From Pseudomonadota bacterium (lineage in GTDB: Bacteria > Pseudomonadota > Alphaproteobacteria > Sphingomonadales > Sphingomonadaceae): 37,978 nucleotides of DNA. The stretch is taken from the NCBI GenBank assembly GCA_023417515.1, contig JAEZFL010000038.1, positions 1 to 37,978 on the forward strand, given 5' to 3'. Shown one piece after another: positions 31,562 through 37,978 of the stretch. The notes beneath the pieces were generated by a model. It saw only the letters and a program-made list of their open reading frames with translations, had not been told where the DNA came from and made no database searches. Position 1 is the stretch's first letter. Each line of letters starts with the position of its first letter. The position numbers and the translations under genes were made by a program.

Positions 31562-32647
31562 TCAGGCCTCGGAATGATGGCCGGCGCCGTCCGGCCCGAA
31601 CAGATGAGCCGCGCCGCCGTCGATGACGAGGCCGACCGTGTCGCCCATCTTCACCTGGCTCGTGCCGACATCCTCGCCGGTGATGGCCTGGCCGTCGGCG
31701 AGCTTGCCGTAGATGAGGGTGCGTTCGCCGAGCCGCTCGACCAGCTCGACCTTCGCGCTGATCGCACCGTCGCCGCTGCAGACTCGCACATTCTCCGGCC
31801 GGACGCCGAGCTGCAGCCCCTGCGCCGGAAGGCCGTCCTTCGGCACCCGGGTCGCCACCTCGGCGCCGTCGCCGAGCCGCACCTTCGCGTGCCTGCCGTC
31901 GCCCGCGACCAGCTCCGCCGGAAGCAGGGTCATCGCCGGCGATCCCACGAAGCGCGCCACGAAGGTGTTGGCCGGCCGGCTGTAAATCTCCATCGGCGGC
32001 CCGACCTGCTGGATCTTGCGGTCGTTCAGGACGACGATGCGGTCGGCCAGCGTCATCGCCTCGGCCTGGTCGTGGGTGACCATGATCAGTGCCGCGTCGA
32101 CCCGCTGGCGAAGCTGCGCGATCTCCACCCGGGTGCGCATCCGGAGCGCCGCGTCGAGGTTCGACAGCGGCTCGTCGAGGAGGAAGATCTTCGGCTGCTT
32201 GACGATGGCGCGGCCGATCGCGACCCGCTGGCGCTGGCCGCCCGACATCTGGCCCGGCTTCTTGTCGAGCTGGTCCTCGATCTCCAGAACCCGCGCCGCC
32301 TCGGCGATGCGCCGATCGATCTCGTCGCGGTCCACGCGGGCGTTCCTGAGCCCGAACGCCATATTCTCGCGAACGCTCATGTGCGGGTAGAGCGCGTAAT
32401 GCTGGAACACCATGGCGGCGCCGCGCTGGCCGGGCGGAAGTCCGTCGATCCGCTCGCCCTCCAGCCACACCTCGCCGCTGTCGGGCGTCTCGAGCCCGGC
32501 GATGATGCGAAGCAGGGTCGACTTGCCGCTGCCGGACGGGCCGAGGAAGGCGATGAACTCGCGCGCCTCCATCGTCAGCGACACCTCGTCGAGGACGAGC
32601 GTGTCGCCATAGGCCTTGCGGATGTTGCGGAGGTCTAGGCTGGCCAA
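31562..32647 (-). CDS. Sugar ABC transporter ATPase, UgpC/MalK/MsmK type
   Basis: A 361-aa ATP-binding subunit that energises the two permeases. Walker A GPSGSGKST lies at residues 36-44, the Q-loop in VFQHYALYPHMSV, the signature MSGGQRQR at 134-141, Walker B IFLLDEP at 154-160, D-loop SNLDAALR, and the switch His in MVTHDQAEAMTLAD. The C-terminal about 120 residues form the OB-type regulatory domain (GVRPENVRV). The start is TTG 32647 with AGGA about 5 bases upstream; no better codon is in frame. It is the first gene of the four-gene transporter operon, with operator-like site E only 12 bases before the start codon, a position that would block transcription or initiation. Confidence 0.92.
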   Translation of the reverse strand: MASLDLRNIRKAYGDTLVLDEVSLTMEAREFIAFLGPSGSGKSTLLRIIAGLETPDSGEVWLEGERIDGLPPGQRGAAMVFQHYALYPHMSVRENMAFGLRNARVDRDEIDRRIAEAARVLEIEDQLDKKPGQMSGGQRQRVAIGRAIVKQPKIFLLDEPLSNLDAALRMRTRVEIAQLRQRVDAALIMVTHDQAEAMTLADRIVVLNDRKIQQVGPPMEIYSRPANTFVARFVGSPAMTLLPAELVAGDGRHAKVRLGDGAEVATRVPKDGLPAQGLQLGVRPENVRVCSGDGAISAKVELVERLGERTLIYGKLADGQAITGEDVGTSQVKMGDTVGLVIDGGAAHLFGPDGAGHHSEA

Positions 32648-32658
32648 GGCATCCTGCT

Positions 32659-32671
32659 TTTATATGATTTA
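32659..32671. promoter_or_regulatory. Operator-like palindrome E (ABC transporter operon)
   Basis: TTTAT-ATG-ATTTA continues as TTGG, giving a 17-base string that differs from site B at only two positions. It lies in the 64-base gap between phyH and the ATPase gene. Confidence 0.55.
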
Positions 32672-32711
32672 TTGGTTTCTTGGCGGAGCGCCGCGGCGCC
32701 GTCAATCGCGG

Positions 32712-33542
32712 TCAGTAGGTCGGCTCCAGAAGCCCCTCGATGACATGGTGCTGCACCACCGGCTCGAGGCGATCGACGACGCGGCAGGTGAGATGGTCGC
32801 GAACCCGGGCCGGCAGCGCGTCGAGATAGGCGCGAGTCACCTGCAGGTCGTGGTGCGCGGCATTGGTCGCGTCCGGCGCGTCGACCCCGACGACCAGCAC
32901 GGGCCGCGCCTCGTTCGAGCGATTGGCGGTGCCGCGGTGGATGGTCAGCGCCGAGCGCGCCGAGATGTCCCCGCGCTGCGGGAGCTTCTGCACCGCCCGC
33001 TCGATATAGCGCGGCCACAATTCCTTCGGCGGGAACATGCCCTTGTCGCAGCCTTCGAACTGGTCCCACTGCGTGCCCGGCGCGACCTCGAACGGCCCGT
33101 GCTCGGGCCGCGTGTCGACCGTGGTCAGGTTGAAGGCGAGCGAGTTGAGCCGCCGCCCCTTCGTGGTCGCCTCGGGAACGAAGAAGTCGCGGTGCCAGGG
33201 CTGGTCGGCCGCGCCCGGAAAGGGAATGTCAAACCCGACCTCGACGATGCGGTAGTCCGGCCCGAGCACTGCCTCGCACACGGCGACGAACCACTCATGG
33301 GTGACGATCTCGACGAAGCCGCGGATGCGCTCGGGCTGCACTTCCACGTACCAGCGCTGAGGCCCGCGCGGCAGCGCGCCGCCCGGCACCTGCTTCGCCT
33401 CGGCGTAGAGCGCCTCGACATCCTCGCGCAGGCGATCGGCGAAGTCGGTGCTGAACGCGCCCTTCAGGCCGATGATGCCGTCGCCATAGAGGCCGCCCAT
33501 GAGTTCGGCGGCTTCCCATGTCGCGCCGGGATCGCTGCTCAT
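32712..33542 (-). CDS. PhyH-family Fe(II)/2-oxoglutarate dioxygenase
   Basis: This 276-aa enzyme has the iron-binding facial triad His117-x-Asp119 (QPWHRDFFVP) and His202 (LTIHRGTANRS), with Arg208 placed to bind 2-oxoglutarate. RRLNSLAFNLTTVDTRPEHGPFEVAPGTQW (extent about 130-159) is the usual strand pair in phytanoyl-CoA dioxygenase-like proteins. This family hydroxylates very varied small molecules, so the name says nothing about substrate. It lies between the GH43-type gene (divergent, 56 bases apart, sharing operator F) and the ABC operon (same strand), so it is probably induced with sugar uptake. Oxidative O-demethylation or hydroxylation of a modified sugar is a possible role, inferred only from context. 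Confidence 0.85.
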   Translation of the reverse strand: MSSDPGATWEAAELMGGLYGDGIIGLKGAFSTDFADRLREDVEALYAEAKQVPGGALPRGPQRWYVEVQPERIRGFVEIVTHEWFVAVCEAVLGPDYRIVEVGFDIPFPGAADQPWHRDFFVPEATTKGRRLNSLAFNLTTVDTRPEHGPFEVAPGTQWDQFEGCDKGMFPPKELWPRYIERAVQKLPQRGDISARSALTIHRGTANRSNEARPVLVVGVDAPDATNAAHHDLQVTRAYLDALPARVRDHLTCRVVDRLEPVVQHHVIEGLLEPTY

Positions 33543-33561
33543 CCGTCCGCTCCAATCACGA

Positions 33562-33574
33562 TTTGTCTTATAAA
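33562..33574. promoter_or_regulatory. Operator-like palindrome F (phyH / GH43 divergent region)
   Basis: TTTGT-CTT-ATAAA (reverse complement TTTAT-AAG-ACAAA) lies 19 bases before phyH and 24 before the GH43-type gene. The TTGT half-site is closest to the classical FadR-subfamily T.GT-N3-AC.A pattern. Confidence 0.55.
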
Positions 33575-33598
33575 TGAGGTTTAGCTATCGGGCGCCGG

Positions 33599-34996
33599 AT
33601 GTCGACTCAACCTTTCGAGGTGGAGGCCCGGGCCGAGGGCATCGCCACCCGCATCAATGTCCGCCGCGGCGACCTCCGGCGCAGCTATCGCCTGCCGACC
33701 GGCAACCATCAGCATTATGCGCTCTTCTACAGCGAGCTGGCCCGCGATTTCGGCACGCGCGTGCCCCATGCCCATGCCGGCCCACCGCTCGCGGGCGATC
33801 AGGAGGAGCCCGACTGGCGCCCGCTCATCCTCGACAATCTGAGCCCGCTGACCACCGCCGGCTATGGCGACCCCGCGGTTCTCAAGACCGACGAGGGCTA
33901 TTGGCTGGTCGCGACGTCGAACGACGCACCGGACGCCTTCCCGATCCTCCACAGCACCGACCTCGAAAGCTGGCGGCACGAAGGCTTCGTCTTCCCCGCC
34001 GGATTCGCGCCTGACTGGGCCGCTCACGGCCGCACTGTCGGCGACTTCTGGGCGCCGGAAATGGCGAGGGTCGGCGACGAATATTGGCTCGTCTACACCG
34101 CCCGCCAGCGCAGCAACGCGCTCGCCATCGGACTCGCCAAGGCGCCTCATCCTACGGGTCCGTGGAAGGATCTCGGCCACCCCCTGGTCGGCGGCTTTGC
34201 GATCAACACGACGGGCCTTCCCGACGATCCCGCCCAGCCGAGCCTGAGCGGCGGGGTCATCGACAGCCACATCTTCATCGACTCGAACGGCGATCGCTAC
34301 CTGTTCTGGAAGCGCGACACGAACGGCGTGTGGCCACGCCCGTTGGCCGGGCTGCTCCGCCAGCACCCTGAGCTGATCGAGCGGCTCTTTTCCTCCGAAG
34401 CCGACCGCTCAACCGCGGCCTTCGCGGCAGCGGTCCTTCCCTGGGCCAATACGCGCCGGCCGATGGAGCGATTCTTCTTCATGCAGCCGCTGATCGAGGC
34501 GGTGCTCGACAATTGGGCCCATGTGAAGGAGGTGCTCGAGACGGTCGAGCGCGCGGACTGGATCCTCGACGCGATGAGCACGCCGATCCACGCGCAGTTG
34601 CTCAATGAGCAAGGCGAACTGGTCGGCGAGGACAAGGTGGTCCTGACCAACGACCTCGAATGGGAAGGCCATTTGATCGAGGGTCCCTGGGTGACCCGCC
34701 AGCAGGGCCGCTACTGGATGTTCTACGCCGGCAACGATTTCGGAACGCCCGCTTACGGCATCGGCGTGGCGGTCGCCGACCACCCGCTCGGTCCCTACGT
34801 CAAGCAGGACGAGCCGCTGCTCAAGACCACTCGAAGCTGGTGGGCGCCGGGCCATGCCTCGGTCGCGCCCGGTCTGGACGAAGAGCCCCAGCTTTTCTTC
34901 CACGCCTTCTTCCCCGGCACCGGCGGCTACAACGCCTTCCGAGCGCTGCTGACGACGAAGCTGGAGTTCGGCCCGGACGGCGTCCAGGCCGGCTGA
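33599..34996 (+). CDS. Cytoplasmic GH43-like glycosidase with helical insertion
   Basis: A 465-aa protein without signal peptide. Candidate catalytic residues of the five-bladed propeller are Asp91 in GYGDPAVLKT, Asp222 in GVIDSHIFID and Glu361 in HLIEGPWV; FWAPEMARVGDEYWLVY and the late GHASVAPG also fit GH43. Between the second and third catalytic blades lies an extra segment of about 85 residues (about 246-330: PLAGLLRQHPELIERLF, FFFMQPLIEAVLDNWAHVKEVLE) that is predicted helical and not part of the standard fold. The N-terminal about 80 residues precede the first blade and are also unusual. Start ATG 33599 has only a weak ribosome-binding site. Substrate unknown; coregulation with galactose genes suggests an imported galactose- or arabinose-containing oligosaccharide. 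Confidence 0.78.
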   Translation: MSTQPFEVEARAEGIATRINVRRGDLRRSYRLPTGNHQHYALFYSELARDFGTRVPHAHAGPPLAGDQEEPDWRPLILDNLSPLTTAGYGDPAVLKTDEGYWLVATSNDAPDAFPILHSTDLESWRHEGFVFPAGFAPDWAAHGRTVGDFWAPEMARVGDEYWLVYTARQRSNALAIGLAKAPHPTGPWKDLGHPLVGGFAINTTGLPDDPAQPSLSGGVIDSHIFIDSNGDRYLFWKRDTNGVWPRPLAGLLRQHPELIERLFSSEADRSTAAFAAAVLPWANTRRPMERFFFMQPLIEAVLDNWAHVKEVLETVERADWILDAMSTPIHAQLLNEQGELVGEDKVVLTNDLEWEGHLIEGPWVTRQQGRYWMFYAGNDFGTPAYGIGVAVADHPLGPYVKQDEPLLKTTRSWWAPGHASVAPGLDEEPQLFFHAFFPGTGGYNAFRALLTTKLEFGPDGVQAG

Positions 34997-35036
34997 CGAA
35001 CCACCATGAACATCGATTTGAGTATAGCGGACAAAT

Positions 35037-35070
35037 GAAAAGGGACCGGAGCGCCCATGCTCCGGTCCCT
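35037..35070 (-). terminator. Strong intrinsic terminator, minus strand
   Basis: A perfect 12-bp stem AGGGACCGGAGC (35041-35052) / GCTCCGGTCCCT (35059-35070) with a 6-base loop is followed on the minus strand by TTTCATTT. There is no T-run on the plus strand, so it ends a minus-strand transcript, yet no minus-strand protein gene precedes it. Confidence 0.7.
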
Positions 35071-35200
35071 CGGGAAAGCCGCCGTTCCGCCGTCGCGGCA
35101 GGTGGGAGTGTGCCGTTTTGGGGGAGAAGGCTGCCCGGCGGCTTTCCGTTGCGCTTCTCCTGCACTGCCCCCATCTCCCGAGACGTAGCGGGAAGCATGG
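35041..35200 (-). ncRNA. Candidate structured small RNA ending at the 35041-35070 terminator
   Basis: A perfect 11-bp inverted repeat GGAAAGCCGCC (35073-35083) / GGCGGCTTTCC (35137-35147) encloses a second pairing GGCAG (35097-35101) / CTGCC (35131-35135). This gives a long two-part stem with a loop rich in CCCCCAAAAC on the minus strand, immediately followed by a strong minus-strand terminator. Minus-strand reading frames run through the terminator and show no start signals. The 5' boundary is a guess. No known RNA family was recognised. Confidence 0.35.
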
Positions 35201-35270
35201 AATAAACGTGGAAAGCGCCGGAAGGCGCTGCTAGGCGGGACCCAACAGGGATTGTGACTGACAGAATCGA

Positions 35271-37907
35271 ATGAATCCCTGGAAATTGAAGCTCCTCGGC
35301 GACTGCGCCCTGCTGTCGCCGTCCGGACAAACCACCCGTCTCTCGACTCGCAAGTCGCTCGCCCTGATGGCCTATCTGGCCCTTCAGCCGGACCGGCGCG
35401 CCCGCCGCCAGCGGGTCTCCGACCTGCTGTGGGAGGATGCCGACGCCGATCAGGGCCGGCTTCATGTCCGCAAGGCATTGTGGCTGGTGCGCTCGGAAAG
35501 CGCGAAAGCGGATTCCGACGCGCCGGCGCCGGTCGCCGGCGACGGCGAGTGGCTGGCAATCCCCGACGGGCTGGTCGCAACGGACGTCGACGAATTCCTC
35601 GCTGCGGCCGAGGCCGCCGGCGACGATCCGGAGCGGCTCGAGGCCGCCGCCGCGCTCTATGGCGGCGACTTTCTCGACGGCTTCGCCATCCGCAACGCCC
35701 CCGCCTTCGAGGATTGGGCGGAGTTCGAGCGCCAGCGGCTGCGCGAATTGGCGGGGTCGGTGCTTCGGCGTCTGCTCGACGTCTATGCGGCGCGCGCCGA
35801 AGCGAGCGATCCGGCGATGCGCGCCGCGTTGCGGCTGCTCATCCTCGACCCGCTCGAGGAGAATGCCCACCGCACAGTGATGCGAGCCCACGCCCGCCAG
35901 GGCCGTGCCGCCGCCGCGCTCACCCATTATCACGCATTCCGCGAGACCCTGACGCGCGAGCTCGGCGTCGACCCCGAGCCGCAGACTCAGGCCTTGTTCC
36001 GCGAGATCAGCGCCGGACGGCGGAGCACCGAGAAAGCGGCGCCCTCTCCCGTCTCCGTGCCCGTGCCGGCGCCGGACCCGGCCGCCGAACGGACGGACGA
36101 GGAGCAGGTGCCGGTCGCGCCGCTGCCGGTCGCCGCTCCGACCGCGCCGGTCGCGCCGGGTCCACGCCGCAGGCGCTGGCAACTGGCCGCCGGGATCGCC
36201 GCTCTCGCGGCGACCGGGCTGGCCGCAGGCGGCTACGATTGGTTCAGCGCCGCCAATGCGGCGCCGGCAATCGAGCGGGTCTTCCCGATCGCCAACGGGC
36301 TCGTCGTCACTGGCCGTCCCGCTCTGTCGCCTGACGGGAGCCGGGTCGCCTTCACCGCCCGATCGCCGGATTCGACGAACGTCGACCTCTATCTGTTCAC
36401 CATCGGCGACAGCGCCCCGGTGCGGCTGACCCAGGATGCGGCGGTCGACGACAATGCCGCCTGGTCGCCGGACGGGACTCGAATCGCGTTCACCCGCGCT
36501 GCTCCCGACGGCTCGGAACCGTGCCGGCTGTTCGTGATGACGGTGCCCGCCGGGACCGAGCGCCCGGTCGCCGCCTGCCGAGCCGTCACCACCACCCGCC
36601 TCGCCTGGACTCCGGACGGCAGCGACCTCCTGTACAGCGATCGCGCCGCGCCCGAGGCGCCGCTCGCCATCCACCGGCTCGCGCTCGACAGCGGCCGGAC
36701 GGTTGCGATCACTCGGCCTTCGTCGGACCTTTTCGGCGACCTCGAACCGGCCGTCTCGTCGGACGGCCGCTGGCTGGCGTTCCTCAGGCTTACGTCGCGC
36801 CAGTCCGCCGACATCGTCCTGCTCGATCTGGAGACGGAGGAGGCGACCCCGCTCACCAGCGACGGCCGGGCAGTCGGCGGAGTCGCGTGGAGCGCGGATG
36901 ATTCGGGCATCCTGTTCTCGTCCGAACGCCGCGGCGACGCCGGCCTGTGGTGGATATCCCGCCGCGGCGGCGAGCCCCAGCGCATCTCGGAAGGCCTTCT
37001 TCGCTACGGCTATCTCAGCCAGGCGCGCAGCCGCCCGCGCATCGTGTTCGAGGGCATTCGCGACCGCAGCAGCCTCCACGAGCTGGAGCCCGGCGTTTCG
37101 CCTGAAATCCTCGCCGGCGAAGCGGAGTTCCGCGACTGGTTCCCCGACGTCGCGCGCGATGGCACCCAATTGTTCGTGTCGACTCGCACCGGAAGCGAGC
37201 AGATCTGGATGCGCGACCCGGGCGGCACGCCGCGCCAGGTCACCCAGTTCGACGGCTGGCGAATCGTTCAGCCGCGCTGGTCGCCGGACGGCCGCCACGT
37301 CGCCTTCGTCGCCGTGGTCGACGATGTCGCCGACCTCTATGTGATGCCGCGCAACGGCGGCCCGCCGCGGCGGCTGACCCGCGACGCGGCGGAGGACGGC
37401 TCGCCCGACTGGTCGCCCGACGGCCGGCAGCTCTATTTCAGCTCGCGCCGCGAGGGTGGGCCGTCGGTGTGGCGGATCGACCCGTTCGCCGATGGCGCAA
37501 GCGCCGCTCGAGTGACCCCGCCCGGAATCGGCCATTTCCGAATCGATGCCTCGGGCCGCTGGCTCTATTATGTCCAGTCGGGCAGCCCCGGCCTGTGGCG
37601 CCGCGCGCTGTCCCGGGACGGCGCGTCGCTGACCGGCCCTGAGCAGCAGGTCGTCGACGGGCTTGCCGTGGCGGACTCGACCAATTGGGGCCTCGCCGAC
37701 AAGGCCGTCTTCTATGTCGAGCGGCCCGAGGGCGTTCGCCGCGGCGCCCGTCTCAAGCGCCTGGACATGGAGACCGGCGCAGTGACCGACCTCGCCGACG
37801 CGTCGCTGCTCAACCGCAGTTCCGGATTCGCTCTTACCCGGGACGGCCGCCCGGTGCTCAACCTGCAGAGCTTCAAGATCGAGCTCTACGGAATCGACTT
37901 CCGTTAG
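35271..37907 (+). CDS. Membrane-spanning regulator: SARP/BTAD-type N-terminus fused to TolB-like propeller
   Basis: An 878-aa protein. Residues 1-100 look like the winged-helix segment of SARP/AfsR-type regulators (WKLKLLGDCALLSPSGQ, RKSLALMAYLALQPDRRARRQRVSDLLWED, ALWLVRSE). Residues about 105-250 form a bacterial transcriptional activation domain of helical repeats ending LTRELGVDPEPQTQALFREI, the BTAD signature. A Pro/Ala-rich linker (about 255-298) is followed by Arg4 and one membrane helix (about 303-321). The rest is a periplasmic beta-propeller with repeated SPDGxxVAF, WSPDGTRIAFT and DWSPDGRQLYFSSRR units, like TolB/PD40. This is a ToxR/CadC-like one-component layout in which the propeller would sense and the N-terminus bind DNA. 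Target genes are unknown. Confidence 0.85.
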   Translation: MNPWKLKLLGDCALLSPSGQTTRLSTRKSLALMAYLALQPDRRARRQRVSDLLWEDADADQGRLHVRKALWLVRSESAKADSDAPAPVAGDGEWLAIPDGLVATDVDEFLAAAEAAGDDPERLEAAAALYGGDFLDGFAIRNAPAFEDWAEFERQRLRELAGSVLRRLLDVYAARAEASDPAMRAALRLLILDPLEENAHRTVMRAHARQGRAAAALTHYHAFRETLTRELGVDPEPQTQALFREISAGRRSTEKAAPSPVSVPVPAPDPAAERTDEEQVPVAPLPVAAPTAPVAPGPRRRRWQLAAGIAALAATGLAAGGYDWFSAANAAPAIERVFPIANGLVVTGRPALSPDGSRVAFTARSPDSTNVDLYLFTIGDSAPVRLTQDAAVDDNAAWSPDGTRIAFTRAAPDGSEPCRLFVMTVPAGTERPVAACRAVTTTRLAWTPDGSDLLYSDRAAPEAPLAIHRLALDSGRTVAITRPSSDLFGDLEPAVSSDGRWLAFLRLTSRQSADIVLLDLETEEATPLTSDGRAVGGVAWSADDSGILFSSERRGDAGLWWISRRGGEPQRISEGLLRYGYLSQARSRPRIVFEGIRDRSSLHELEPGVSPEILAGEAEFRDWFPDVARDGTQLFVSTRTGSEQIWMRDPGGTPRQVTQFDGWRIVQPRWSPDGRHVAFVAVVDDVADLYVMPRNGGPPRRLTRDAAEDGSPDWSPDGRQLYFSSRREGGPSVWRIDPFADGASAARVTPPGIGHFRIDASGRWLYYVQSGSPGLWRRALSRDGASLTGPEQQVVDGLAVADSTNWGLADKAVFYVERPEGVRRGARLKRLDMETGAVTDLADASLLNRSSGFALTRDGRPVLNLQSFKIELYGIDFR

Positions 37908-37919
37908 AACCTGCCTTCA

Positions 37920-37978
37920 CCCCTCCCCTTCAGGGGAGGGGATCGAGGGGGTGGGGGCGCGGCGCAGCCGCGCGCGGC
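37920..37978. repeat. Palindromic (REP-like) element, copy 3, cut by window end
   Basis: The first 22 bases (10-bp stem 37920-37929 / 37932-37941) are identical to copy 2 at 28055-28076 and are followed by the same GGGGGTGGGGGCG module. It begins 12 bases after the regulator's stop codon and may act as its terminator. Confidence 0.75.

Larger units (their letters stand above)
34997..35270. other. Intergenic region before the SARP-type regulator
   Basis: These 274 bases hold no convincing protein gene on either strand. They contain a weak operator-like site (TATAG-CGG-ACAAA, 35023-35035), a strong minus-strand terminator hairpin (35041-35070) and a second long inverted repeat (35073-35147), described separately as a candidate RNA. 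Confidence 0.5.

Noticed and set aside
35023..35035. TATAG-CGG-ACAAA as a seventh operator site
   Set aside because: Only one arm matches the consensus, and it lies after a stop codon rather than in front of a sugar gene. It may be chance or part of the RNA terminator tail.
34821..37535. A minus-strand open frame of about 900 codons opposite the SARP/propeller gene
   Set aside because: GC-rich antisense shadow; it also runs straight through a strong minus-strand terminator, and the plus strand encodes recognisable propeller repeats.

Overview
The window is GC-rich DNA with tightly packed genes. The gene set points to an alphaproteobacterium, most likely Sphingomonadales: an SMC with a reduced hinge, a stand-alone SWIB protein, TonB receptors of the sphingomonad/Caulobacter type, a LytS/LytTR pair, a SleB-type wall hydrolase, and palindromic spacer repeats. 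This placement is inferred from gene content and composition, not from a marker gene. No tRNA, rRNA, CRISPR array, insertion sequence or prophage gene was found.

Positions 1-18.4 kb are mostly housekeeping and envelope genes. They start with the C-terminal part of smc and hslU (with no hslV beside it). A small exported protein, a TonB receptor placed just behind an intrinsic terminator, and a SWIB protein follow. A divergent pair (LD-carboxypeptidase and a MurC/Mpl-like ligase) looks like peptidoglycan recycling. Next come an unknown 185-aa protein, a LytS-type kinase with its LytTR regulator, two tandem paralogous lipoproteins, a SleB-domain hydrolase, and a two-gene type III polyketide synthase/FAD oxidoreductase unit.

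Positions 16.3-35 kb form a carbohydrate island. It encodes every step of the oxidative (De Ley-Doudoroff) galactose route: aldose epimerase (galM), a Gfo/Idh/MocA sugar 1-dehydrogenase, an SMP-30 lactonase, galactonate dehydratase (dgoD), KDGal kinase (dgoK) and KDPGal aldolase (dgoA). With these are a GntR/FadR-type (DgoR-like) regulator, a GH1-like glycosidase, two GH43-type enzymes (one secreted, one cytoplasmic with a helical insertion), a large TonB receptor, a CUT1 sugar ABC transporter and an Fe(II)/2-oxoglutarate dioxygenase of the PhyH family. The likely flow is: glycan fragments cross the outer membrane through the TonB receptor, are trimmed by glycosidases, enter by the ABC transporter, and are oxidised to pyruvate and glyceraldehyde 3-phosphate.

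The most informative non-coding signal is a repeated AT-rich imperfect palindrome (consensus TTTATNNGAY, best copies TTTATAWGAYWWAWYGG). It stands out against the GC-rich background and lies in front of nearly every transcription unit of the island: galM/GH43, TonB receptor, dgoD/dgoK, gntR (weaker), the ABC operon and phyH/GH43. It resembles FadR-subfamily operators and probably defines a local regulon of the GntR protein.

At 35-38 kb there is a candidate structured RNA with its own terminator on the minus strand, a membrane-spanning regulator joining a SARP/BTAD-type N-terminus to a TolB-like propeller, and a further palindromic repeat at the window edge.
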